The notes: generated by a model from the sequence alone, not told the origin. Shown: positions 6,298 through 13,775, numbered from the stretch's first letter. The stretch: DNA of 15,907 nucleotides from DATAMF01 sp036260665 (GCA_036260665.1 DATAMF010000398.1:1-15907), one strand, 5' to 3'. Numbers and translations: made by a program.

Positions 6298-7161
6298 ATG
6301 AGACTGATTTGGACCCTCGAAACGTTTCGTTGGAGTGATGTACCGGATGTGTTAGTCGTCGCGGCGATTATCTTCGCGGCGAGTTTTTTGATGCGCGGGA
6401 CACAAGCGATCCCGCTGCTGCGCGGCACAATTGTCGTGGTTTTGATCACGGGCTTTTTTGCGTCGGTGCTGGATTGGGTGGCGTTCCGCTGGCTGCTCAA
6501 CAATGTGATCACAGCGACAGCCGTCGCGATTCCGGTGATCTTCCAGCCGGAACTGCGGCGGGCGCTGGAACGGTTGGGGCGAACGCGACTCAGCCAGATT
6601 CTCAGCCGGACTCCTAACTTTACCCAGGATGAGCAGGTGATCGAAGCGATCTGCGCGGCGGCGGCCCGGTTATCGGAACGGCGGCACGGGGCGCTGATCG
6701 TGTTGGAGCGGAATGATTCGCTGGAAGAGTATATCAAAACCGGCGTCCCCCTCGATTCACAGGTCAGCCCGCAATTATTTCTCACCGTATTCTGGCCCAA
6801 AACCGAACTGCATGACGGGGCGGTGATCATCCGCAATGGGCGGGTGGCAAGCGCGGCTTCAGTGCTGCCGCTGTCGTCGGGGCGCAACCTGACGGATCGC
6901 AAACTGGGCACGCGTCACCGCGCCGGGCTGGGGATCAGCGAAGTGTCGGACGGGCTGTGTGTGATCGTGTCGGAAGAAACCGGGCGGATCTCGGTGGCGA
7001 ACCGGGGACGTATGATCCGGCGGCTGGACGCGAACCGGCTGCGCACGATTTTGAGCGCGTTTTATACGAGTGACCGCGCGGAAGGTGAATCGCCCTGGCT
7101 GGCATGGCTGGCCCGGTGGCGCAACGGCGGCGGTAGTGACAGCACGCGGCGGGCGGCCTAA
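6298..7161 (+). CDS. cdaA: Diadenylate cyclase CdaA
   Basis: Condenses two ATP into the second messenger c-di-AMP, which controls osmolyte and potassium uptake and wall homeostasis in bacteria that make it. At 287 residues it has the usual size. Membrane segments are visible at about 15-33, 38-58 and 64-82. The DAC (DisA_N) domain follows, with the catalytic DGA motif in LHDGAVII (173-175) and the RHR motif in GTRHRAGLGISE (206-208). Both motifs are complete, so it should be active. The C-terminus adds an Arg-rich, Gly-rich tail. The ATG at 6298 has no strong Shine-Dalgarno sequence. It is followed after 6 bases by cdaR, the standard partner order. Confidence 0.95.
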   Translation: MRLIWTLETFRWSDVPDVLVVAAIIFAASFLMRGTQAIPLLRGTIVVVLITGFFASVLDWVAFRWLLNNVITATAVAIPVIFQPELRRALERLGRTRLSQILSRTPNFTQDEQVIEAICAAAARLSERRHGALIVLERNDSLEEYIKTGVPLDSQVSPQLFLTVFWPKTELHDGAVIIRNGRVASAASVLPLSSGRNLTDRKLGTRHRAGLGISEVSDGLCVIVSEETGRISVANRGRMIRRLDANRLRTILSAFYTSDRAEGESPWLAWLARWRNGGGSDSTRRAA

Positions 7162-7167
7162 CACCAC

Positions 7168-8565
7168 ATGCGGGAAAATGGTGTCGCTCGATTTGTGTTT
7201 CAAAACCTGGGCTGGATCGCGGGATCGGTGTTTCTGGCGCTGGTGGTGTGGATGGCCGCGAATATGGCGAATAACCCCGTCGAACAGCGGGAAATGCAGA
7301 ATATTGTGGTTGATGTGCAACTGCCGGATGGTTATGTGCTGACGCGACCTAACACGGTGCAGCGGGCGACGGTGATTGTCCGCGCGCCGAAAGATGACTG
7401 GGATTTGCTGCTGGACGAAGACATCCACCTCACCGCTGATCTGAGCGATATTCGCCGCCCGGATGAGTATGAGATCGAACTCAAGGCCGAGATTGCCGAT
7501 CCGATTCATGGCAAAGTGGTCGCTATCCGGCCTAATACGATGACGTTTACGATAGACCAGGAAGCGGAAAAACGCGTCCCGGTTAATGTGGTGGTGAGCA
7601 ACGAACCGCCGCTGGGCTATACGTATCCTGACATCCTCTGCGATCCGACGGAAGTGGTGGTGAACGGCAGCGCGGAACGGGTGAATCAAGTGGTGCAGGC
7701 CGAAGCGCGGCTGAACCTGAGCGACGAACGAAATCCGATTTTGGGGCAGTCGTACAGCCTGACGCCTATTAACAAAGACGGGCGGACGGTGACCAGCATC
7801 AGCCTGGAACCCGCGACGGTTTCCTGTTCGGTGGACATCCAACCGCGCACGGATGTGATCCAGATGCGGGTGCTGCCCGCGATTATTGGCGATCCGCCCA
7901 GCGGCTATATTTTTGAGGGGTATATTGCGACGCCCGAATCAGTGGGCGTGACCGGGGATCGCAGCGCGATCAGCGATATGGCCGGGCTGGTGTATACCGA
8001 ACCGATTGATCTCGAAGGGCAGACGCAAACCTATACGGCTGAGGTCCAGCTTGAACTGCCGGACGGGGTGCAGTTGGTGCCCGAAAACCAGTTGATCAGC
8101 GTAACGGTGACGATCTCGCCGGTGCGCAGCAGTCGTCAGTTCCAGGAAGTGTCTGTTGAACTGACCGGACTCGATCCAACCGTCTACCGGGCGACGGTGC
8201 TGCCGAACGCGGTGACTGTGTTGGTGGTGGGACCGGAAGCGCTGCTGCCCGCGCGGGACGATGTGCGGGTGACGGTGGATCTCACCGGCCTGGCAAGCGG
8301 GAATCATCTGGTGACCCCCCAGGGCGTTATCCTGGATCAGCCGATGCCAGACGGAATGGTGATCAGCGTGCGGCCCGAACAGCTCAGCGTGACGATTGAG
8401 GCGCTGGATCCCACGCCGCAGCCGACGCCGACGATCACCCCGACGTCTACCACGGAGGGAGATCGCCCGATGCCCAACACGACGCCCGATGCTTTGACTC
8501 CTACACCGGGATCGGTGGGGTGGTTCGAGGCGCGGCGGACACCGGTTTTGAGTGTGAAACATTAG
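7168..8565 (+). CDS. cdaR: CdaR (YbbR-repeat) regulator of diadenylate cyclase
   Basis: This 465-residue protein has one N-terminal membrane segment (about 14-33) and a long extracytoplasmic part made of about four YbbR-type beta-rich repeats (roughly 42-120, 130-210, 220-310 and 320-410). In Firmicutes, CdaR binds CdaA in the membrane and adjusts c-di-AMP synthesis. The gene order cdaA-cdaR with a 6-base gap supports the same job here. The C-terminal region (about 413-450) is Pro/Thr-rich (TPQPTPTITPTSTT), a low-complexity tail often seen in Chloroflexota exported proteins. I see no clear Shine-Dalgarno before the ATG, so translation may be coupled to cdaA. No glmM gene follows, unlike the Firmicutes operon. 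Confidence 0.88.
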   Translation: MRENGVARFVFQNLGWIAGSVFLALVVWMAANMANNPVEQREMQNIVVDVQLPDGYVLTRPNTVQRATVIVRAPKDDWDLLLDEDIHLTADLSDIRRPDEYEIELKAEIADPIHGKVVAIRPNTMTFTIDQEAEKRVPVNVVVSNEPPLGYTYPDILCDPTEVVVNGSAERVNQVVQAEARLNLSDERNPILGQSYSLTPINKDGRTVTSISLEPATVSCSVDIQPRTDVIQMRVLPAIIGDPPSGYIFEGYIATPESVGVTGDRSAISDMAGLVYTEPIDLEGQTQTYTAEVQLELPDGVQLVPENQLISVTVTISPVRSSRQFQEVSVELTGLDPTVYRATVLPNAVTVLVVGPEALLPARDDVRVTVDLTGLASGNHLVTPQGVILDQPMPDGMVISVRPEQLSVTIEALDPTPQPTPTITPTSTTEGDRPMPNTTPDALTPTPGSVGWFEARRTPVLSVKH

Positions 8566-8581
8566 CTGGGGGAGATCGCAC

Positions 8582-8881
8582 ATGAATGATGCACCGACGC
8601 TGGAACAGATTATCGCGTGGATCATTATCGGATCGATTGCGGGAGCGCTGGCCGGGGCTTTAGTCCGGCGGGCGCTCACCTTTGGTGAGATGCTGGTTAC
8701 GGGCTTGATCGGGGCGTTTCTGGGTGGGTTTATCTTCAATGCGCTGGCGATTGAACTGCCGGAAGACATCGAACTGACGTTCACGCTGGCCGATTTGATC
8801 CGTGCGTTTACCGGGGCATCTGTGCTCATTATCTTTGCGGAGATCATTATTGGGCGGCGGCGCGGACGGGACCGGGAGTAG
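8582..8881 (+). CDS. Small GlsB/YeaQ/YmgE-like membrane protein
   Basis: The 99-residue product has three hydrophobic stretches (about 8-28, 36-55 and 70-90) rich in Gly and Ala: IIGSIAGALAGALVRR, GLIGAFLGGFIF and FTGASVLIIFAEIIIG. It ends in a basic tail RRRGRDRE. The GLIGAFLGGF pattern is that of the GlsB/YeaQ/YmgE (transglycosylase-associated) family of stress-related membrane proteins, whose molecular role is not settled. It starts 16 bases after cdaR, with GGGGGAG in front of the ATG, so it is probably the third gene of the cdaA operon. Family assignment rests on this pattern only. Confidence 0.72.
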   Translation: MNDAPTLEQIIAWIIIGSIAGALAGALVRRALTFGEMLVTGLIGAFLGGFIFNALAIELPEDIELTFTLADLIRAFTGASVLIIFAEIIIGRRRGRDRE

Positions 8882-8956
8882 GGATCGGGCGCATCCGTTA
8901 GAAAATTTCTACATCTTTTTTATGCGCTGTTAATTTCGGTATGCTACTTTATAGAT

Positions 8957-9097
8957 AAGCAAGTTCGCTTGCGTTAACAAACGGTATTTCCAGAGCACCG
9001 CATAACCCGTATGCTCCCCACCTCTACCTGACCCACCTCTTGCGCTGCTCTGAAGATACATAGGGAAGGAAGCCCCCGCCACCTTCCCTCTTTTTTT
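8957..9097 (+). ncRNA. Candidate structured small RNA with C-rich loop and intrinsic terminator
   Basis: Non-coding DNA here folds as three successive hairpins. First is GCAAG-TTCG-CTTGC (8959-8972), a 5-base stem closed by a stable UUCG tetraloop. Second is a long stem pairing 8984-9002 with 9041-9059: 17 of 19 positions pair, one as G-U, with two mismatches. Its 38-base loop is C-rich and carries CCCACCTCT twice (9017-9025 and 9032-9040). Third is a terminator (9062-9097). The loop 9-mer is complementary to AGAGGTGGG, a Shine-Dalgarno-like sequence, which suggests a trans-acting RNA binding ribosome binding sites. AT-rich upstream DNA holds weak -10 candidates TATGCT (8940-8945) and TATAGA (8950-8955). 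It could instead be a leader or attenuator of the downstream toxin-antitoxin operon. I do not recognise a known RNA family; the 5' end is approximate. Confidence 0.55.
9062..9097 (+). terminator. Rho-independent terminator
   Basis: AGGGAAGG (9062-9069) pairs perfectly with CCTTCCCT (9082-9089) over a 12-base loop, followed by C and seven T (9091-9097). It ends either the small RNA candidate or the cdaA operon transcript, and insulates the antitoxin gene. Confidence 0.85.
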
Positions 9098-9102
9098 GCC
9101 TG

Positions 9103-9111
9103 TGATACAAT
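9103..9111 (+). promoter_or_regulatory. Extended -10 promoter of the toxin-antitoxin operon
   Basis: TGATACAAT combines an extended TG (9103-9104) with TACAAT (9106-9111). The -35 region falls in the terminator. Predicted transcription starts near 9118, about 25 bases before the ATG at 9143, with AAAGAGG (9126-9132) as the ribosome binding site. Confidence 0.55.
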
Positions 9112-9142
9112 CAATTTTATAAAACAAAGAGGAAGATGGACG

Positions 9143-9418
9143 ATGGTTGTATCCGTGCGCGCGATATACAAGGAAGGCCAGCTCTATTTGCTCGATCCTG
9201 TCGATTTGACGGAGGGACAGGTGGTTCACATTACGATTGGGAACCTGTCACCGGAAGAAATTGATGCGCGGTTGCGTGCCGCCGGGTTGTTGATGGACGT
9301 GAGCGATATAGAGGAGGGGATAGAGTTGACTCCGGCGGAGCGGGATCGTATCGGGCGGTTATTTGTCGGTGAGCGGCCCTCGGAAGCGTTGATTGACGAG
9401 GATCGGGGGGATTATTGA
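9143..9418 (+). CDS. DUF104/AF2212-like antitoxin of a PIN toxin
   Basis: This 91-residue protein starts VRAIYKEGQLYLLDPVDL, then TEGQVVHITI: the short beta-rich N-terminal motif of DUF104/AF2212-like antitoxins (residues about 4-33), which probably binds DNA for autoregulation. The acidic C-terminal half (about 36-91) would wrap and neutralise the toxin. The ATG at 9143 is preferred over the out-of-frame ATG at 9136 because it follows GAGG by ten bases and opens the conserved motif. Its stop overlaps the toxin's start (TTGA), which implies coupled translation. The family assignment is good, but the exact family of this small protein is less sure than its role. Confidence 0.78.
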   Translation: MVVSVRAIYKEGQLYLLDPVDLTEGQVVHITIGNLSPEEIDARLRAAGLLMDVSDIEEGIELTPAERDRIGRLFVGERPSEALIDEDRGDY

Positions 9419-9867
9419 CCGTTTATTTTGCAGACACGAGCGCACTTGCCAAGCGTTATATTTCCGAAACAGGTTCAGCCTGGGTACGAAGTTGGACTGA
9501 CCAGGCAGCACAGCATGTAGTTGTTATTTCTGCGCTGACCACTGTCGAATTTGTTTCCTTGTTGGCGCGACGCCAAAGAGAAGGACATCTTTCGCCGGCG
9601 GATTTAAACAAGCTCAGAAAAGACTTTCTGTTCCATGTGCGGCATCAGTACCGCGTGATTCGCGTGCAGCGGGATGTACTCGCGCGGGCGCAGCAACTTA
9701 TTATTCAATACCCTTTGCGAACATTAGACGCGATGCAGTTAGCATCCGCGGTCATGTTTATGCAGTCGAGCGGATTGCAGCCCATTTTTGTCTGCGCCGA
9801 TCAGCGGTTGTTAAACGCGGCGTTGGGACAAGGTTTGGCGGTAGACGATCCGAACGCGCATCCCTAA
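9415..9867 (+). CDS. PIN-domain toxin (VapC-like ribonuclease)
   Basis: The 150-residue product is a complete PIN domain. The acidic metal-binding residues are all visible: Asp7 in FADTSALAKRY, Glu45 in TTVEF, Asp105 in LRTLDAMQLASA and Asp129 in CADQRLLNAA. PIN toxins cut RNA, often tRNA or rRNA, when freed from their antitoxin. The start is TTG at 9415, overlapping the antitoxin stop by 4 bases; no other start in this frame keeps the first Asp. Synthesis therefore depends on antitoxin translation. The gene ends 46 bases before the convergent dehydrogenase gene with no clear terminator. The RNA target cannot be told from sequence. Confidence 0.9.
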   Translation: MTVYFADTSALAKRYISETGSAWVRSWTDQAAQHVVVISALTTVEFVSLLARRQREGHLSPADLNKLRKDFLFHVRHQYRVIRVQRDVLARAQQLIIQYPLRTLDAMQLASAVMFMQSSGLQPIFVCADQRLLNAALGQGLAVDDPNAHP

Positions 9868-9913
9868 AGAACCGTCAACTTTTTTACGCTTGTCCCATTT
9901 TGCCCACAGTTTA

Positions 9914-10876
9914 CTACATCGTAATGATCACTTTGCCGCGCGCGTGCCCGGTTTCCAGATGGCGGATCGCGGCGGCGGTCTGGCTGAGCGGATAGGTTTT
10001 GTCGATCACCGGGACGACTTTTCCCGCTTCGAGCAGGTCTTTGATCAAGAGTAAATCCTGCTGGTTGGGCCGGGCGACACCCATGCCCCCGATTTTTCGG
10101 CTGCCGGTTGCGGATAACAATGATCCCAGGACCATGATCTGGAACAACATATGCGGCATGGTGGTGAACCCGGCGACCACACAGCGCCCGTTGGGGTTCA
10201 GGGCGCGTTTGTAGTGCGCGGCGGACCGGTTGCCGACCGTGTCAAAAATCAGGTCGTACGTCGTTTTGGTGAAATCATCCTGCGTGTAATCCACCACATG
10301 ATCCGCGCCGATGGAGCGCACCAGGTCGAGATTACGCGTGCTGCATACGCCCGTGACTTGCGCGCCGACGGATTTGGCATACTGCACGGCAAAGGTGCCG
10401 ATGCCGCCCGATGCGCCGTTGATCAACACCTTTTGGCCGGACTGGATACGTCCGGTGTCGCGCAGCCCCTGGATCGCGGTGAAGCCGACCATTGGCGCGG
10501 CGGCGGCTTGCTCAAAGGACACGTTGGCGGGTTTCAGGACGATTTGATCGGGGGTGGCGCAGACATAGTCGGCAAACGCGCCGTTTGATACTTCGCCGAA
10601 GACTTCATCACCGGGTTTAAACTGCGTGACACCGCTGCCGACTGCTTCGATGATTCCGGCGAAGTCAAAACCGGGGATCGGGTGTTTGGGCTTGGGAAAC
10701 CCGGCTGTGAAGCGGATAAAAAACGGCTTGCCGCGAATCATGTGCCAGTCGGCAGGATTGGCGGCGGCGGCGTGAATTTTGACCAGGACTTCATGCTCCT
10801 GGGGCGACGGTTTTTCGACTTCCTGAAGATGAAGCACTTCCGGCGATCCGTATTGCGTTTGTACAATGGCTTGCAT
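9914..10876 (-). CDS. Zinc-independent NAD(P)H quinone oxidoreductase-like dehydrogenase (MDR superfamily)
   Basis: The 320-residue protein has the GroES-like N-terminal half of medium-chain dehydrogenases (PGFDFAGIIEAVG, 68-80; FKPGDEVFG, 86-94) and a Rossmann domain with the GASGGIG nucleotide-binding motif (154-160). Zinc-ligand patterns of classical alcohol dehydrogenases are missing, so it belongs with quinone oxidoreductase / enoyl reductase-like members that reduce quinones or activated alkenes using NADPH. The substrate is unknown. The start ATG follows GGGGAGAA, and a perfect TATAAT lies 35 bases upstream on this strand. It diverges from der and converges with the toxin gene. Confidence 0.88.
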   Translation of the reverse strand: MQAIVQTQYGSPEVLHLQEVEKPSPQEHEVLVKIHAAAANPADWHMIRGKPFFIRFTAGFPKPKHPIPGFDFAGIIEAVGSGVTQFKPGDEVFGEVSNGAFADYVCATPDQIVLKPANVSFEQAAAAPMVGFTAIQGLRDTGRIQSGQKVLINGASGGIGTFAVQYAKSVGAQVTGVCSTRNLDLVRSIGADHVVDYTQDDFTKTTYDLIFDTVGNRSAAHYKRALNPNGRCVVAGFTTMPHMLFQIMVLGSLLSATGSRKIGGMGVARPNQQDLLLIKDLLEAGKVVPVIDKTYPLSQTAAAIRHLETGHARGKVIITM

Positions 10877-10911
10877 CAGGTTCTCCCCGCTTGATCGGTC
10901 ACAATTGATCT

Positions 10912-10917
10912 ATTATA
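10912..10917 (-). promoter_or_regulatory. -10 box of the dehydrogenase gene
   Basis: ATTATA on the plus strand reads TATAAT on the minus strand, a perfect -10 box. The predicted leader is about 29 bases. No good -35 box is seen at 16-18 bases, so an activator or weak use is possible. Confidence 0.5.
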
Positions 10918-10952
10918 CGGTCCGGCGGCGGTGGTGGTTGCTGCTTATGCCC

Positions 10953-10981
10953 TTCTCACACGTGCCCCGATTTGATACAAT
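10953..10981 (+). promoter_or_regulatory. Promoter of der
   Basis: TTCTCA (10953-10958, 4/6 of the -35 box) and TACAAT (10976-10981) are separated by 17 bases, with an extended TG at 10973-10974. Predicted transcription starts near 10988, inside the ribosome binding site AAGAGGT (10987-10993), so the leader would be very short. Confidence 0.6.
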
Positions 10982-11004
10982 TTGCTAAGAGGTCTTGAAA
11001 TAAC

Positions 11005-12394
11005 ATGAAAAAACCGCTTGTCGCCCTGGTAGGGCGTCCGAATGTGGGCAAATCGGCCCTGTTTAACCGTCTGGTGGGCGAACGGCGCGCCGTCGTGTCG
11101 GAGATTCCCGGCACCACGCGGGATCGTCTCGTGGGCGATGTCACCTGGAACGGGAAGATTTTTTAGCGTCGTGGATACGGGAGGGATCGAGGTCTACCAA
11201 CCCAAAGAGACATCGGATACCACCAGCCCGTTGGAAGAGGGCAGCCGTCAATTTGTGCCCGCTATCCGCGCGCAGGCGATGGTGGCGATTGAAGACGCCG
11301 ATGTGATCGTGCTGGTGACGGATGCCATGCAGGGCGTTACCGCCGCCGATCAGGAAGTGACGGATATTCTGCGGCGCACGAATAAACCGGTGATCGTGGC
11401 GGCCAACAAAGCCGATAACCCCAGCCTGCATGATGATGCCTTTGAGTTTTACGGGCTGGGGTTTGATCAGGTTATATCCGTCACGGCGGTTCATGGCGGC
11501 GGGACGGGTGATCTGCTGGATGCGGTGGTCGAAGCGCTGCCCTACGCGCCGGATATTGATCAGGACGGTGATGAGGATGAGGACGACGACACCATCAAAA
11601 TCGCGATTGTGGGGCGTCCGAACGTCGGGAAAAGCTCGCTGCTGAACCGGCTGATCGGCGAGGAACGGATGATCGTCAGCCCGGTGGCGGGCACGACGCG
11701 CGACTCGATTGACACCGTGATCAACTGGCAGGGGATGCCGATCACGCTGATCGATACGGCGGGGATTCGCAAACGCGGCAAAATTGTGCCCGGCGTGGAA
11801 AAATACAGCGTGCTGCGCGCGCTCAAGTCGATCCAGCGGGCCGATGTGGTGCTGCTGCTGATCGATGCGATTGACAATATCACCGATCAGGATGCGCACA
11901 TCGCGGGCATGATCCGGGATGAGATGAAAAGCTGTGTCGTGGTGGTCAATAAGTGGGACGCCATCGAAAAAGAAAACAGCACCATGAACGAGTATATCAA
12001 GAAGGTCCGCGCAGATCTGGCCTTCGTTGATTATGTGCCCGTGATCTTCATCAGCGCCCTGACCGGCCAGCGGATTCATACGGTGTTGGAAACGGCGTTG
12101 CAAGTGCAGGAAGAACGGCTGGTGCGCATCCCGACGAGCGAACTGAACAAAATCGTGCGGGACGCGCTGTTCAAACATGCGCCCCAAACGAAGCAGTTGC
12201 GCCCGCTTAAAATTTTTATGGCGCAGCAGGTCCGGGTAGATCCGCCGACGTTTTTGTTCCACATCAACGACATCAAACTGCTGCACTTTTCGTATGAGCG
12301 TTATCTGGAAAACCAGATTCGGGAGGTCTATCCCTTCCTGGGGACGCCGATCCGGTTGAGTTTCCGCATGCGGGACAAAAAAGATAAAAGCTAA
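11005..12394 (+). CDS. der: Ribosome-assembly GTPase Der (EngA), interrupted by a one-base frameshift
   Basis: Der has two tandem GTPase domains and a KH-like C-terminal domain, acts in 50S subunit assembly and is generally essential. The ATG at 11005 starts MKKPLVALVGRPNVGKSALF, with the G1 loop at residues 10-17 and G2 Thr in PGTTRD. This frame hits TAG at 11164-11166 after 53 codons. The rest of the protein continues in the next frame directly from the same spot: FSVVDTGGIEVYQ (G3 of domain 1), ANKAD (G4), second-domain GRPNVGKSS, DTAGIRKRGK, NKWD and the C-terminal domain. Removing one T from the T6 run at 11159-11164 restores KIFSVVDTGG and gives 463 residues, a normal length. The rest has no further damage. 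Explanations: assembly error, recent mutation, or +1 recoding at TTT-TAG-C. Confidence 0.9.
11159..11166 (+). other. Frameshift site in der: T6 run overlapping a TAG stop
   Basis: The run TTTTTT (11159-11164) is followed by AGC. In the start frame it reads ATT-TTT-TAG; a +1 slip of the UUU codon gives AGC (Ser) and the conserved frame. The layout TTT-TAG-C resembles the prfB (RF2) site CUU-UGA-C, but no upstream Shine-Dalgarno-like stimulator is evident. Confidence 0.7.
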
Positions 12395-12415
12395 GGTTGG
12401 TGCCGCCTAAGACAG

Positions 12416-12447
12416 AAAACAGCCCAGGTCTTTCACCGGGCTGTTTT
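12416..12447. terminator. Bidirectional terminator between der and the phosphatase gene
   Basis: AAAACAGCCC (12416-12425) pairs with GGGCTGTTTT (12438-12447) over a 12-base loop: a 10-base perfect stem with A-run on the left and T-run on the right. It can therefore end the plus-strand der transcript and the minus-strand phosphatase transcript. Confidence 0.85.
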
Positions 12448-12485
12448 TATTTGTGGAATGGGGTAAAGAAACGAGCGGCGCAGCC

Positions 12486-13226
12486 TTAGCGCGTGACAAA
12501 CCGGGCGCGGAACTCGTCAATTTCGGCGGGCGTCGAACCGCCCTGGATGAAATAATTCTCCACCGTGCCAAAAGTTTGATCGAGATAGTCCAGCATGCCC
12601 CGGATTGTGTCGGGATGGCTGGCGAGAATTTCCTCGGCAATAGGGGCCGGCATGCCCTGGCGGAGAAACGTGGTGTGAAAATAGGTGTAAAGATCGGCCA
12701 GTAGTTTTTCCGTCAGCGCGTAATCGTCGATGATAGCCGAGTCCACGACGCCCGCCAGCCGCAGCAGCAGCGCAATGGCGACCCCAGTACGATCCTTGCC
12801 CGCCGAGCAGTGAATAACCACCGCATGATCGAGGTGGGCGATGATCTGGCGCAGCAGATCGGCATGGTAGGCGGCGCGAGGTGCCAGCGATGAAATATAA
12901 CAATCGACAAAGCGGAAGTTTTTGCCGTTGCCCAGCAGCGACCGCCACAAACTCTCTTCGATCAGGGTGGTGGGGGCGCGGATCACTTTCACCCCTGGCC
13001 CCGGCTGATCCGGGCCATCCTGACGCAGGTCTTCATCCAACCGGAGATCAAACGCCGTGCGGATGTCTAAGGCCTGGAGCATGGCCTGATCAGACTTGGT
13101 GAGGCGATGCAGGGCGCTGGAGCGATAAATTAAGCCTGTTTGAGTTTGTCCACCATCGCGGGTCGGATACCCGCCGATGTCCCGAAAGTTGGTACACTGT
13201 TCTAAAGCGATAACCCGTTGAAACAT
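12486..13226 (-). CDS. MptpB-like tyrosine (dual-specificity) phosphatase
   Basis: This 246-residue protein carries the Cys-phosphatase signature HCSAGKDRTG, with nucleophile Cys140 and Arg146. It also has the N-terminal NFRDIGGY motif (13-20) typical of the Y_phosphatase3 family that includes mycobacterial MptpB. Members remove phosphate from phosphotyrosine, phosphoserine/threonine or phosphoinositides. The Lys in GKDRTG is the residue linked to phosphoinositide recognition in this family. No signal peptide is seen, so it is probably cytoplasmic. It lies 23 bases after the FHA gene on the minus strand, with AGGA in front of the ATG, and is the last gene of a three-gene cluster. The link of a phosphatase to a phosphothreonine-binding FHA protein suggests a shared signalling task. 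Confidence 0.9.
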   Translation of the reverse strand: MFQRVIALEQCTNFRDIGGYPTRDGGQTQTGLIYRSSALHRLTKSDQAMLQALDIRTAFDLRLDEDLRQDGPDQPGPGVKVIRAPTTLIEESLWRSLLGNGKNFRFVDCYISSLAPRAAYHADLLRQIIAHLDHAVVIHCSAGKDRTGVAIALLLRLAGVVDSAIIDDYALTEKLLADLYTYFHTTFLRQGMPAPIAEEILASHPDTIRGMLDYLDQTFGTVENYFIQGGSTPAEIDEFRARFVTR

Positions 13227-13249
13227 CTATCTATCCTGGTATAAAACGA

Positions 13250-13765
13250 TTAGGGGCGGCCCGGCGCACGCAAAAACGAGATACGAAGCTGCATATGCCC
13301 CAACTGAATCTCGTCTTCGTTGCGCAGCACGCGCGCCTGAAACGGCAGCAGTTTTTCGCCATTGAGATAGGTACCGTTCACACTGTCCAGATCCTGCACC
13401 ATAATCGTGGCGCTCTGGCGGGTGAGTTTGGCATGGCGGCGTGAGACACCCATTTCGATGGCATCAAACGGCGAAAGGTCCACGGTTGCCACATCGTCTT
13501 CACTGACGCGCCCCAGAATACATTCCGTGTCGAAGCGCGTTTCGATCAACTGGGCGGTGTGATTGACGTGAATACGCAGAAAGGTTTGCTCACCGAAGTA
13601 AGCCGTTCCCCAGCGTAATTGAGGGCGAAGATTCCGTTCATCCTCGCCTAAATGTTGGGTGGCAAGCACTTTCATCCCGGCAGGAAGAATGTGCCCGCAC
13701 GAATAACAATAGGTCGAGTCTATCGGATTATTCTTGTTACAATTTGAACACATTTGCTCTGACAT
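13250..13765 (-). CDS. Zinc-ribbon / FHA-domain protein
   Basis: The 171-residue protein starts with a small zinc ribbon (Cys6-x2-Cys9 and Cys20-x2-Cys23, as in CSNCNK...YCYSCG). It ends with a forkhead-associated domain (about 75-165) that has all the phosphopeptide-binding marks: GR at 85-86, SRRH at 108-111 and NGT at 130-132, followed by NG at 135-136. FHA domains bind phosphothreonine peptides, usually products of Ser/Thr kinases; no kinase gene is in the window. There is no membrane segment. It begins 10 bases after the acyltransferase gene, with AGGGGG as a ribosome binding site, and ends 23 bases before the phosphatase gene, so it is probably the middle gene of an operon. Confidence 0.9.
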   Translation of the reverse strand: MSEQMCSNCNKNNPIDSTYCYSCGHILPAGMKVLATQHLGEDERNLRPQLRWGTAYFGEQTFLRIHVNHTAQLIETRFDTECILGRVSEDDVATVDLSPFDAIEMGVSRRHAKLTRQSATIMVQDLDSVNGTYLNGEKLLPFQARVLRNEDEIQLGHMQLRISFLRAPGRP

Positions 13766-13775
13766 AGAATACCCC

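Noticed and set aside
7939..8847. 302-codon minus-strand frame across cdaR and the small membrane protein
   Set aside because: It spans two clear plus-strand genes and their gap, with no recognisable motif.
8957..9097. 6S RNA
   Set aside because: The long stem has a C-rich open loop instead of a central bubble in a rod-like duplex, and the length is short for 6S RNA; not assigned.
11042..11160. Separate start for a second gene in the frame of the der C-terminal part
   Set aside because: The translation before 11160 in that frame is nonsense, while the other frame gives the Der N-terminus; the break is a frameshift, not two genes.
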